DNA of 64,000 nt from Pseudisothecium myosuroides (taxonomy: Eukaryota; Streptophyta; Bryopsida; Hypnales; Lembophyllaceae), in contig OX637295.1 in assembly GCA_951799445.1 (NCBI GenBank), positions 5,890,001 to 5,954,000 on the forward strand, written 5' to 3'. Shown piece by piece: positions 47,571-59,760 of this stretch. The position numbers were made by a program, and so were the translations under genes. The notes under the pieces were generated by a model that did not search any database, was not told where the DNA came from, and saw nothing but the letters and a program-made list of their open reading frames with translations. Position 1 is the first letter of the stretch, and each line of letters starts with the position of its first letter.

Positions 47571-47748
47571 TTTAAGTTTTTTTCCCCACTCTGGTATTTA
47601 TTATAAATTAAAAACTCAACATATGTATCCCTTCTTTGTAAAAAAAATGGGACATAGTACTAGTGGGTACAACTAAGACTTTGTAGTGCTCATAATGGAC
47701 ACTTATTGATACCGTACTTGAAGGTCTGATTTGGCACCCAAGTGCCAA

Positions 47749-47875
47749 AATTGAATTTCTACATCAGATTCTTAAGGGTCCATGTCACCTTTCACCATTC
47801 ATAAGATGACATGTGGCACTTTTTTTGCAAAAATGACTTAATTTTTGCCAAATTTGACCTTCACATAGGGTAATA
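47749..47875. repeat. Dispersed repeat family D, copy 2
   Basis: Direct copy of 29359-29490, sharing TCCATGTCACC, CACCATTCATAAGATGA, AAAAATGACTTAATTT and GACCTTCAC. Confidence 0.75.
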
Positions 47876-50142
47876 TAATAGATCTAGAATATGATTGACA
47901 ATCTAAAATTGATGCCAGAGCTTTACCTTCTAGTGCTCATAGTATTCAACACCAAAATTCTAGTTTTTAACAAACGCTACAAATATGACCAATATCTCTT
48001 GCAATCATCCAAATTTCTTTACTACGATGGTATGTTTGAATTGTTACTTGAATCATCTATTGGCTTCATAAAGCTTCACATTCTAATTGGTACCTTATGT
48101 GTAGATTACCTTGATCAAGACCTTGATATGTTTGAAAATGTTTCTTTAGAGAACCACAGAGATTTTTAGTGACCTGCATTGCAATTGTGCTGGGAAGGGG
48201 CATTGTCAAAAACCTTAGGAACTACGTACAATAAAATATAGGGTCTAATATATTCATTCTAAGTAAATTTGTAAACAAATAACATGTATTATAGGGTGCT
48301 TTAAAAGTTTGGTGCCGTCTTGCAAGTGGAACAAGAAATTGGAAGCCAAACCTTTAGTGGTCTTCTTGATTTTTGCAGCAATCTTTGGCCTTCAAAAACC
48401 TTGATCTGCTGAGTCTTAGGTTCTCTTTAGTCTTCTCCAAGTTCCGCATATTGAAAGTAAGTACTTTACGCCTTCAATTCTTTTGTTTGGAATTGTCCTC
48501 TCTCTGTTACGTTTTTTGTACTTGTTTTTAGGATTTACAATTTTGTTGTTAATTGATTTCTTTGCCAATTTTGTGTTCCAAGTCTTTGTTTTCTGCCTCA
48601 TTTGGGTCATACTCCACCGTTTAGAGTTTAGGCTTCAGTCTAACAAATTTACGTACTAGAAGACTTCAAATCTTGGCCACACACTATGTTGGGCATTGGT
48701 GAGTTCGTGTGTGAATCCTCACCCTAAACCGCTTGCAGATTCCGCAAATTCATTCCACTAGTATTGTCTCTCAGAATAATTATGTTGCTATGAGTGCATT
48801 TTTTATTCATGTCAGCTGAGAATTACAGAGCCTTTGTGAACCTCCCCAAGTATTTCACATTGTCTACAATTGTAGACGCTCTTCCTCCCTGTTTCAACAA
48901 ATGTAAACTGTCTTCAAGTTTACAGTGTTTGGGATGTTGGAATTAGGGTGCAACCAATCTCTAAGACCGCATGATAGTGCTTTGTGGATTGATATTTTTG
49001 TATTCCTATCTCTACAGATCTCTAGGCTTTGATGTAGCTGTCATTGTGCTTCAATCTGCCATCCCCAAAGCATTCCAATAGCCATGTCTGCACAACGTCA
49101 TGCCTCTTGAGCTTACTCCAGAGTTCTCCATGTTTTTGCATATTGTAGATGCTTTGCAAATCTATAGAGGGTGTAATGTAATTGCATTTTGATTCCAAGA
49201 CTTTCACTGAACCTTGTAAATGCAACACACACAAATATGTCAAGATGATCTTGCGATTCTTGACTACAGAGGTTTCTAGACTCCGAAAATGTGTTATTAA
49301 ATGCAGAACTAGTTTTTTACTCAGTATTTGCGTTGTTTGAGTTTTGTTGTAGCATTCATCATGTTTGCCTTTTTTTCCTTGGTTTTTTCTTCTATAGATG
49401 TGTTTTAAGCAATGCTAATAGAATGCTATGCACTTTGACAATTCCAAGAATGTTATAAAAAAATTACTTGTAAGTAATATAGGGTACATTTAAAAAATCC
49501 AAAGGAGAAATTATAACTACCTATATAGTATAAAAAAACATTACTATTTATCTTTATTTTAAAAAATACCATGTCTTATAATTCATTCTATTAGGTAAAT
49601 AGCCCCCCAATAAATAGGGCGTTATTGCAGGTCATCACAAATTCTAAAAGGAAGTGCACCCCTTGAGCAAAGGTGTTGAAGGATCATGCAAGCAAAGTGA
49701 AGTAATTGATAAGTGGTCCACTTCAAGTTTCTAGAGGGATTTTTGCTATAAGATCTTCCTTTATATTTTTATGCCTTTTTCTTTTAAACTTGATTGTTTT
49801 TTCAATTCTTATTTCTATTGGAAACACTTGTATTCTAGAAAAAATCATTTTTTGAGGTCCTATAATTTAGAGTACTTTAGGTGGCTTCAAAAATAGCACA
49901 AATCAATAAAGTAGCTCAAATAATGAAGATGTACATAAGATATTCAAAATTATTTTTTTGGTTCCCTAAAGATATATTTGTTACATGTTATGTGCTCATG
50001 GTTTTGAAATAATGTGTTATTTCATTATATGTTTTAACGGCATGATCTTCAAGTGTTTCAAATCAACTTTTGAAGGATTTTTACATCTTTGAATCAGATG
50101 AATTTAAGAAGTATTGGAGATGAAATTAGAATGCCCATGATA

Positions 50143-50190
<48 letters not shown>

Positions 50191-52030
50191 AAAAAATCTT
50201 ATTAATTTTCAATAATTTCCAAAGGCATCCTACTTCAATAAGCATTTAATGATGGCTAAATTTGTAGTATGTGACTTAAAAATTAAAATTTGCAACTCTA
50301 CAAGACTATTCTATGCTTTATTAGAATTCAAGGCAAGTGAATAACACAACTTAGATTCTATAAGAATTGAGTGCTTTTTGATTTTTTTTAAAGTATTTTT
50401 AGGAAATGGCATGAAACCAAGCACATACCATGCTTGAACCATATGCAATCTTTCAATGATAGGGTGAATAATGCAAATGCCTTGCATTTGACACCTTCAG
50501 TTGAAGTTATTCAATATATATTTGTTGTAATGGATGTGGTAGTGCTTGTCTATATGAGTGTCAACAATAATCCTAGATTTGTTATCGTTTTGAGAATTGG
50601 TGCTATTGTATCATGTGTAGTTCTAAATGATGTTGGTGTACATGCACCAATGGAGATGTGTGTGTAGGTGATACAACTTCCCACAATTTATCTTTCAAGA
50701 AAATTTGCTTCATCTTGAAAAACTATATGATATGTTTAGAACACCCTTCTAAAGTTTGTGCTCTCTGAAACATCTTTGTTCATTTCCATATCATTCATTG
50801 CAAGAAACATTTGTACTTTTTGTTGGATTTTTTTATTTCTATAAATTGATACCATAATTACTATGACTATGTTTGAGTACTATTTCCTAGTTGAATCAAA
50901 AAATCTAAACCGTTCATTTGTTTGATCCTTGATTTTTTTGCAGTTTAGGCACAAGTCTCCTATCTTGTTGTTCACGCAAACAAATGAAATTAATTTTTAA
51001 TCTTTTTTATTTTCCAAGGGGACTCTGGTAAGCCTAGTTGAGTATTTTGTAATATTTAAAATTGTGCCAAATAGTATTACAATGAAAAAGTTGTAATTTC
51101 GTAGAAATAAAGTGCTCTAGTTGAGTTTTATAAAAGAAAGTGAGGCCATTGTTTACAAACTTTTATGCCCATTGTTGCAAATTTTCCTAGCAAGGCCTAT
51201 GATGAAGAAAAGTCTCGGGGAGTTCACTCCTTTAAAAAATATGTATACACGTGCGCTAACGCCCTATTTAAATGGGGGCTATTTACCTTGTGAATTTGAT
51301 TTTAAGGCATGCTATTTTTTAAAATAAAGGTAAATCTTAGTATTTTTGGGCACCCTATAGTACTTATAATTTTTTGGGAGGCTCATTTAAAGGTACCTTA
51401 TTTTTTTTATACCTAAAAAATTTACCACATTTCATCCATTTCTTCACTTCAGGCTGAAGAACTTCAAGAAAGCTATTAAAAATGTTCAACGCCTAGAAAT
51501 GCAATGGCAAACGCTTGTATAGGATTGAAGAGTGGTTTTGTCTAACATGGCATGCTCCTATGACATGCACAACAAGTGAAACATAAAAAACATTGCAAAC
51601 ACAACAACAATGAAAGGCAAGCCTGCATGACTATAACAAGTAGGATTTCAGGGTTAAGAGCGAAAAACAAAAGCATACACATAGTAATAGTACTGTTGCA
51701 TTCAAAAACACAGAGGAAGGGGGTTCTCAATTCCAAAAAAATTGAAAACTATGTGGTCATGCATCCATTGTGCGTGCAGACATCAAAATCATGGAATTCT
51801 TCTAAATCTGTACTCTAACTCTATCGTTGTACTATTCAGTCCGCCACAAATTCCCTGTGCACTTGCAACGTGCTTGGAAGTACAACAAGGAATATTGGGA
51901 AGACACAAAAAGGAAAACAATGCACCAACATTGCTGGTTCCTCCACAAATCTGCCAAGACAACTTCAAGGGTCAATCAAATGATCTTACACTAGAATCTT
52001 GCACATTCATCCCCCTTTAGCTTCAGACAG
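47876..52030. other. Long AT-rich intergenic stretch
   Basis: No gene recognised. Small ORFs (47891-48169 +, 49022-49243 -, 50434-50667 +, 51121-51327 +, 51542-51818) lack family motifs and have AT-driven composition. The phrase AATAGCCCCCCAATAAATAGGGCGT (49610) and GCCCTATTTAAATGGGGGCTATTTACC (51263) are inverse counterparts, perhaps the ends of an insertion of about 1.7 kb. This was not proved. Confidence 0.45.
50147..50187. repeat. (TA)n microsatellite
   Basis: An uninterrupted TA run of about 20 units. Confidence 0.95.
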
Positions 52031-52269
52031 CAAGTGCCTCAAAATGAACACCCTAAATCACTTACACGCACACGACAGCAACAACAGAGAAGTGAAGAAG
52101 AAGAAATGGAAATCGTAATGCCAAAGAGAGGAGCACAAAAGAAATGGTAATGGAAATTAATGATGAAGATAGAAAGTTGAAGTTTGAAAAAAAATTGGGA
52201 ATAGAATGAGCCAGACCAAAACACTGTGCCCTTCAGAAAACCAAGAGAATGCCTATGAAAAACAGGACA

Positions 52270-52640
52270 ACCAAGTTGACCAAAAAAAATCGGGAATGTA
52301 AGTGAGAAGCACCAAAACAAGGTGTCTACGGCAGAAATATATGAAATCCAGGTAACATGCAACAGAACAAGGGGGCCAACCAACAAAATTTTGAATCCAA
52401 ATGACAAGTACCCAAACTGCCTGTCCACCAAAAAAAAAATGGAATCTAAATGAGAAACACAAAAACAAGGTCTCCACCAATAAAAATGGGATCCAAATGA
52501 CAAGGACCATAACAAAATGAGCTAAAGAAGAAAATCGGAATCCAAATGATAAGCACCTACGATTTATGATCAGCAACCCCCAAAAGGATGGAATCCAGCA
52601 GAGAAGCACATAAACATCATGAGCAATAAAAAAAATCTGG
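52270..52640. repeat. Degenerate ~60-bp minisatellite
   Basis: Five to six related units carry GGAATCCAAATGACAAGCAC or close variants followed by CAAAACAAGGTCTCCACC (for example at 52291, 52391, 52440, 52490, 52538 and 52586). The overlapping minus ORFs (52039-52515 and 52253-52609) are Phe/Trp/Leu-rich translations of the array and not credible proteins. Confidence 0.75.
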
Positions 52641-52656
52641 AATTTGAAGAACTCAC

Positions 52657-53002
52657 CACTGTCTGCCCCTGTGATTTGGCGACACCCAAACTGAAGCCGA
52701 AGCCGAAATTGACGACCCTACAGGCACGTCCATCTTCCAATTCCCAAAGTTGTTGAGGTGGTTCTGCAAATCTCCTAGCTGCGCCTCTGACATTGCCTCC
52801 AGCGGGCTGAGACGCAGATGGCGGTCGACCAACGGGGTTTGTAGCACCCAAGAATTGGAGAAAACCTCACAATTCCGCTTGAACAATGGACCCATTGTAT
52901 GATCTCCTCCACCGAGCACCAACGTGGCTCTTGTGCCAACGATGCCTCTTAACAAGGAAGGTGATGAGGTGCGCCTTCTACGGTCTGCTCCAAGGCCTGC
53001 TT
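52657..53002 (-). other. Unrecognised open frame ending at a splice-donor-like site
   Basis: This minus frame is open from a stop at 53003-53005 to 52653, with its only convincing ATG at 52895 (MGPLFKRNCEVFSNSWVLQT). The composition is protein-like (LSPLEAMSEAQLGDLQNHLNNFGNW) and the region is GC-richer than the flanks. It ends at CAGTG/GTGAGT (donor at 52656-52651). I know no family for it. It could be a first or internal exon of an unknown gene, or a transposon gene fragment. The downstream exon would have to lie within or beyond the minisatellite. Confidence 0.3.
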
Positions 53003-53180
53003 CTAGTTCCTGCAGGTTTCACCAACGGCTTTGAAATCAACAAGAGTGGTGGGCCGACCCTACCTTAAACCAAAAATGCACACAACGAACCGCAATCGTG
53101 AACCCTACACCCTAACTCGCATACCCTAAGAACCAAAATGTACATGCTGAATACGGAGCGCAAGGCATAACGTAAGTACC

Positions 53181-53286
53181 TTAGGGTTTGGGCAGACAAA
53201 ACACAAGACCTAAACTGCACAGCAAGAGCAAAAATTTGAACCGCAAACCCTAAACTGCACAACAAGAACACAAATTCAGAATGCCT
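53181..53286. promoter_or_regulatory. Telo-box motifs and a 40-bp duplication
   Basis: TTAGGGTTT (53181-53189) and AAACCCTAA (53245-53253) are telo-box motifs, common in promoters of plant translation-related genes. CCTAAACTGCACARCAAGAR is duplicated at 53209 and 53249. They lie upstream of the minus open frame at 52657-53002, which could make this a promoter, but no gene is confirmed. Confidence 0.35.
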
Positions 53287-53289
53287 CCA

Positions 53290-54068
53290 CAACTGCACCC
53301 GAGCAAGATTCACACAGCCAACAACCTTATACGGAACTGCGAGGTGGGATTCAAGAATTTCAAAAACGCACGCTCATTGTTCTTTCCTAATCAAACCCAA
53401 CATTGGAAACCCTGGATCATAGAAGCTAAGGTACGTCTTTGGATACCGGATACGCGATCTGCAGTCCATTGTAATCTGTCCCTCATCCACCCCCTTTGGT
53501 TGGAAAGAATCCGCTTTTCATCCATGTCCAATAATGCAAATGCTGTGACACCCTAGCGTCCTACTACAAAAAATTCTACTAATACTTTTTAGCCATGCTA
53601 TTTTGCATGTACCGGTTACATAATTTCATGTTTTTTAGGCTAGGCTATATTACTTATAATTGTATTTCTACTCTTCAAGCACCCTATATTATATCTAATA
53701 GTTTTACAAATTTTACCCAAAATTAATATAATGGACCCTATTTTTTATTGCACGTGGTTTCACCATTTTTCAACAGTGAACTCCCTAAGAGAAAAGTTGA
53801 ATTTGTATTCATTAATGACAAGATTCATGGGCCATCCCGAACTTTGAATTGGAGACTTCTTCCCGGGACCTCTTCAAGCAAGAGTTTAAGGCATTTGCGA
53901 TTCTATTTTTTGAAATCCTTATACAAGAAAGGATGAAGGGGGCTTGAGATGCGGTCAGTTGTAAAATCCGTTGTAAAAGTTTTAAGTTGTATTTCAAAAA
54001 ACTAACTAACTTGAGAGTACTAAAAACCTCCAAAATGCCAAGTGTGAAAGACCTTTGGAAGTATTATT
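53290..54068. other. Intergenic DNA
   Basis: Short ORFs only (53281-53556 +, 53748-53936 +), with no recognisable domain. Confidence 0.4.
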
Positions 54069-54352
54069 TATTAGAAGGAAATTGCTTTGCTTGCAACAAG
54101 CTCTCAACAAAATCTAGCTAATGTTTTTTGTTAGAAACAAAACATATTGGTATCAACACCTCTTCAATGCAAAAACAAGTTATAAACACAGTTTTCAACA
54201 TAATCAACATGATACTCTTATGTTGAAAATCATGTTTATAATCTAATTTTGCGTTCCAAAAGTGTTGAAACCAACGTGTTTTGTTTCTAACAAAAAACAT
54301 CAGCTAGATTTTGTTGAGAGCTTGTTGAGAGCAACGCTATTTTCTTCTAGTG
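54069..54352. mobile_element. CACTA-type MITE with 3-bp target duplication
   Basis: The element is 284 bp and is an almost complete inverted repeat. The right end reads TTTTCTTCTAGTG, the inverse of CACTAGAAGAAAA, and the left end is TATTAGAAGGAAA. ATT precedes the left end (54066-54068) and follows the right end (54353-54355), the 3-bp duplication expected of CACTA (En/Spm) elements. Arms include TAGAAACAAAACA / TGTTTTGTTTCTA. It has no ORF and depends on a transposase elsewhere. Confidence 0.8.
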
Positions 54353-55703
54353 ATTCCACAATCATTTTATTTATGAAAAATACCCAAAAAATATGGTAGA
54401 ACTATTTCTCCTTGTACAACCTTGGTAAAACTTTCATAGCAATTAAAGTAGAATTCCAAAATTTATGTACCTAAATCTAATTGATTTGCAATGTGTTAGT
54501 CAAAATAGTACAAGTATATTTTACAATGACACCTCTATCTTTCTATAAGTGAGGAACAATCTCTCCTTGGCTCTACAAAAGAAGGTTTATGATGGAAATT
54601 TTCCTGCGGAAATTGCATTATCTAAGCAAGTGTACGGGAGGAGATGACTAGGGAGCTACAATAGACAAAGCTCTGATACCATGTTAATTTGTAAGAGTCT
54701 ATTGTATTAAGAAATAATGGGTTTAGAGTAGGAACAATTCCTCCCACTTTCTGCACTATCTAGAACAAAAAACTTCATTATGAAGGAATTTGTTCTTGTT
54801 GCATCAGCTTAGTTTTCGAGCAAAATCCTACTCAAACTTCCTCACATGTAGCTTTCGTCAATGCAATACCTCCTCTCCTTCAATCCAAAAAGTCAATAAG
54901 TGAAATAATGAAACTTTGCAACGCCAAGGCAACAACTCCTAATTATGACATGTTTCTAAAATTGACTGCTATAAAGTTTTGCCTAAAATGTACAATCACT
55001 CCTCTCCAAAGCCTAGTGTTGACCTCAAGAACACTTATTTTCAGCACTTTTTAAAATTTATAGTATATTCATTGGAGTGTCCAAGAAACTCATTCTAAGA
55101 AAATCTAAAATCACCTTTTGACCACCAACAAGATCCAATCAAACTCTACAGTTCAAAATTAAAAAAACCCTCTCAAAACCATATTCGGACGATTGGGTGC
55201 TGTTACCTCCATGATTGTCCCAATGTTGCAGTGCTCCATATTACCACGTGTGCTTTGGCGGTGACATTAAAGAGAGCTTGGGAGTAATGGCGAATTATTA
55301 TTTGGCAGAATGCACTACCGGTACGACTCCGTCTCTCTCATCTCTGGGCCTTCAGGCTTGCAATCACAACTGCTCAGATGGGCATTGGCTTGATTCACAG
55401 CTCGACCAGCTGCTTAGCCTCACAACATTCACTACTCATCATGCTCGCATCGTGTGCGCTTGTTTTCAAGCTTGTTTTCTAGACTAAGTTGGTGGAGATT
55501 GATTGCATTCCATGGCGTTGAGATCACTTGATCTCGTTGCTTGATTCGGAAGAGAGAGAGCGCGCTTCCGAGGAAGTGGATTAGGGTTTAAAAGAGGAGA
55601 TTTGACAACAGGGCTTGTTTGATAGCTGCCCCCTGTTTCCTCTGTTTTGTTGGATTCGGATTTGGATTGGTTTAGGTTGCTGGTGGAGGTCGATTTGGGA
55701 GAG
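54353..55703. other. Intergenic DNA and cyclophilin upstream region
   Basis: No gene is seen at 54353-55200. From 55200 the GC content rises and CCACGTGT (ABRE-like) occurs at about 55241. An upstream in-frame extension of the cyclophilin ORF starts at 55647 (19 codons) but is probably leader. The antisense ORFs at 55484-55888 are shadows. Confidence 0.45.
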
Positions 55704-58066
55704 ATGGGGCGCATGAAGCCGGCTGCGTTGTTGCAGCAGAGTAAGAAGAAGAAGGGCCCGGCCCGGCTGAACATTGCTACCATCGTGGTGGTTGGCGTGG
55801 TCATCATTCTTGTGCTTGGGTCCGCTCTGGTGTTGCACAGACAAAAAACTAGAGAGTGAGACACCAAATCCTTCTGCGGTGTCTTCATTTCGGACTGTGG
55901 AAAGAGTTAATTTTTTTTCTTAAAACTCTGTTCTTTGGTGTAGAGTAGGGTACATGTTTGGTTTAGTTCATTTAGTACGATTTTAGATTTACGTCATTGT
56001 CTTTGGAATTGAGCAGATTGCGTATTTTGTCGATTCCATCTAATATGATTTTAGATATGTTATTGACTTTGGTGTTGAATGGGGTGCATGTTTTGTTGAA
56101 TCTATGTTTTTAGGTGTCATTGTCTTCAGCATTGAGCCGGTTGCATGTTCTGTTTTGATTCAATTTACCATGTTTTTAGATATGTCTTTGTAAAGCCTGC
56201 AGTTAGTTGTGTTGCAGTGCTCTCAGTAGTGCATCCCGTGGTCTCGCCATTGCTGCAGAAATTTGACTGGAGATGAGGTTTACCGAGGGCACCATCAATT
56301 GGATGTCGTGGAGGGCGTTGTTGAAAAGACGGATGATGCAGAAGGGGGCCAATTTGAACGATATGCGGTACAATGTCTTCTACCGCAATGTGTTGCATGA
56401 TCACTTCAGCATTGTATTTGCATTGCTCAAAAGTATAGGATTTGTCATTTACTTGTGATGTTGGTGTGATAACAGACCTTGAATACTACGAAGGGGTCTT
56501 TCACTATAGAGCTCTTTAAGAAGGATGCACCTCTCGCTGTAGAGAATTTCGTCACCCACAGGTACATTTCAAAGATCTTCCTTTTTTGTGCACAAAGTTA
56601 TTACTGATAAGTTAATAACATTAGATGAGTATTAAGATAAATGCTAAATTATTGTCAGGGTAATGGAATTATCCTTACAGTCAACACTCTTTTTGAGATT
56701 TGTGATTGAAGCACCCCCAAAAGCTTGCTCACACCTATTCATGGCATTATTCATCAAATAATTCCCCGACTTTTTCACTGGAACATGGTCAACACCTTAT
56801 TTGGATGAGTTTTAAGGATAATGCTAATGTCGACAATGTTCCCTTAATAATTGCTAATGGAATATCAAGTTAATGCTAACACCACATTTACATTAACATC
56901 ATTTGCGTTACACTAGGATTAATGCAACATGAATACTTTGTGAACTTAACATTACAGACTTCGTCTATCTAGTGGAGGATTCTTTTGTGATGACATCTCT
57001 TCACATTCTTCCTTCGCCTAGCAGAGCAACATCAGTTCTAAACAAGTGGAGATCAGTAGGCCTTGAGTTTTTGTGCCTAGAAAGTAGTGTATATACTAAC
57101 CTTATTGTAAATTTTTCGTGCAGTAAGAAGGGCTACTACAATGGATTGTTATTTCATCGTGTTATCAAGGACTTCATAATTCAGACTGGCGACCCTAATG
57201 GCGATGGGACAGGTGGCGAGTCAATATGGGGAGAGAGCTTTAACGACGAATTCAAGAAAGAGTATGAAGTTAATTCTTTCCTTCGTTCTGTAAATTCCCT
57301 TTGGTGGATAATATTCGTGCTTTTTTGATGGCAATTACTGTGGAAGATATCGACGTGAGAAAAGTATGCGCTTGCTCGCTGTGTTGTGGCATTTGATTTG
57401 CCTCTCTTTTCTTAGAAGTCCAACTGAATTTGGGTGCTGCTGTTTGCAGGTTGACTCATGATCCATTTACTGTATCAATGGCAAACATTGGCAAACCCAA
57501 TTCAAATAGATCTCAGTTCTTCATAACGACAACGGCCTCACCTCATTTGGACATGAAACACACAATGTTCGGGCGTGTTATTCGAGGTCACGAAGTTGTT
57601 CAGGTAATCCCTGCAGTACCCTGTAGATCCATAGAACTTCTCTTTAACCTGAGTGCCAAAACGGCCTAAGTGCCTGCTTCAATGAGTTGAATAAATCATA
57701 TAGGAAGCTTCAAGGAAAGTACAAAATTTACCAACGGAAGAAAGAAATGATATGGTACAGTTTTTAACGATAGAAATGTGTTTTGAAAGTCACAACTATC
57801 GACTATTAGCTTCCAAAGTGGGCTTTATAATTTTAGCGTGGGCATTTAGCGGTAAAATCCCACGAAATGGGGCCGTCCTTTTATGCAAGGGTACATTCAT
57901 CGCCTCTTTTGCAACTTTATGTGAGATGAGAGTATCCTAATTTCCGCGGGCACTCTGTCTGGGTCTGCAGGCAATTGAGAATGTGGAAACAGATCATGCT
58001 ACCGACAAACCTCTCAAGCCAGTTTACTTAAAGAGTGTTACAATTCTTGAGGAGCTGCCTAAATGA
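55704..58066 (+). CDS. CYP21-4: Membrane-anchored cyclophilin, CYP21-4-like peptidyl-prolyl isomerase
   Basis: Cyclophilins speed cis-trans isomerisation of Xaa-Pro bonds; Arabidopsis CYP21-4 is a single-pass Golgi protein. Six exons join in phase: 55704-55855, 56259-56367, 56476-56561, 57124-57261, 57450-57603, 57971-58066, giving 244 residues. The start [20 protein letters not shown] is the CYP21-4-type cytosolic tail. A membrane helix spans about 22-44 ([18 protein letters not shown]), a charged stalk 45-87, and the cyclophilin domain 88-244. Residues matching human CypA R55, F60, Q63, F113, L122 and H126 are R128, F133, Q136, F186, L195 and H199, so activity is likely. The position of CypA W121 is H194, which usually lowers cyclosporin binding. 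The ATG at 55704 matches the family N-terminus; an upstream in-frame ATG at 55647 is less likely. Confidence 0.9.
57651..57852. repeat. Dispersed repeat family E, copy 2, in cyclophilin intron
   Basis: It lies in the last intron (57604-57970) and matches 36832-37034. Shared blocks include AACGATAGAAATGTGTTTTGAAAGT, AGCTTCCAAAGTG and GGGCATTTAG. Confidence 0.65.
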
Positions 58067-59389
58067 GGCTTTATGTCTGGCATTGCCATGATTGGCAGCT
58101 GAAGTAGCTTCAACTGCACATGCACTGTTGGTTGTGATTCAAGCACGGGGTTGCAGATAGTGAGCTTTTATCTTCCAGGCTATTCTTATTATGGATCTAT
58201 TCATCAGTTGTCTGTTACTGGTCTCAAGACAACCAGGTGAGTGTATCAGGTTCTTCAATCCTAGGTTGAAGTCCTCTCGACTAGAGCTTTGAATTATTCT
58301 ATTGGCATTAATGTAGAAGGGAGTAAGGAGTTGGTGTTGCAGTGATTCTCGAATCTGCAGCATTAGTGGAGTAGTAGCATGCTCGGGAAGTTAGTATGCT
58401 GCTTTATTGTAGGTTTGTTGTATACGTACGCACAAGGTATGAAGAGGAGCATTGTAGGGTTATTCAAGAGTAAGGTTACTGCCACTTGGATTCGCCAAGT
58501 TTCACATAAATTTATTTGCTCTGTAGCTGACTTCCACATTAATTCTTATTCTGCATACCAATATCTGTTGTATTGGCTTGAATGTTAGCTCTGATAGGTT
58601 TGCACATCTCCAGGCACTTGTGCCGTGATTTCTTTCCAAGTATTTGCTCACTCTGTGCCTTGGTCAGCGGTAATATTTGGTTTCCTTTCTGTAAATGCTC
58701 GTAAGATTTTGGTGGAGGATTGTTACGATGTGCGAGTGATTTGACGACAACACAAGTAGCTTTGACTATGGGGCAAACGAAAGGCCCTAAAGAGAATTTG
58801 ATTCGGCATGTCGCTAAAGTGCCGAATACTCTCGTGAGCTCTTGGGCTGGGTAGCACTGAGTTCACCAATAACTTGATCGGAGGGCTGAAACCCTTGCGA
58901 GCTCGTTTCATTTTGAAGGCTCATAAATCCCAATGCAAAGTCCCTACCACCGAGTGTTCAGATTGTCATCCTAACTTGAAGGCAACAAGTACCGGCCAAT
59001 AAGGTATGTGCATCGATAATCGCCATTAATTGCAACTGAGCTTACTTACTATCCAGTATTCATAGGCAGTCAATTTTTATGTAAAGTACGCTAACTAAGA
59101 AGTGTAACTGATTCCCCATGTTGCTTGCTGTGGTGCCTGGTCATGAGGTTCCCACCCTCGCAAGTTATTTCATCGTGGGGGAACTTGATCGCATCAGAAT
59201 GCAGGGTTCGATCTTGATACTTCAAACAACAGAGATCATATTGTCATTGCTTTCAGAGTTGAGGGCAAAAATGAAGCAGCCAACAAGTAGAGATACTACA
59301 CGAGGAATTCGCCGGTTGAATTGGGCATGACGAGTCCTCTTCGTCTTCGGGAACATCAGTAACTGGATTTGCGCCTTCAGAGGTGCGAA
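58067..59389. other. Cyclophilin 3' region and intergenic DNA
   Basis: The first part should be 3' UTR. Short ORFs such as 58379-58588 and 59118-59330 show no domain. Confidence 0.45.
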
Positions 59390-59760
59390 ACACGAGGGTA
59401 ACCTGCCATTGGGAATGGGTTGGGAACGTTGTGCGTGTACTTGCCGCTCACACGATGTACGTTAGGCCGTTCTGCAGGGGGAAGCGTTAAGGACTGCGAA
59501 TTCCCGTGCATGTGTTCTGGCTTGATTCCCTACGGGAATAACAGAAGTTTCAAGATTCTAGCTTTTGTTCTCGGAAGTGGAGGATCAGGTAAAAAAATTT
59601 AGCGGCAGAGACAGATTCATTGACACAAAATTTCCTGTTGGTAAGACTATAAACCTGTATTTGACAGCAATCCGCGAACCAGAAATAATCAACCTACTGT
59701 GGTAAGAGTGGAGGCTTGGGGTGTCGTGGGCAATTACCATTGCAGATAGTGACTGATTCA

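Noticed and set aside
52039..52609. Phe/Trp-rich minus ORFs of 158 and 118 codons
   Set aside because: Both are translations of a degenerate minisatellite with overlapping frames and no domain.
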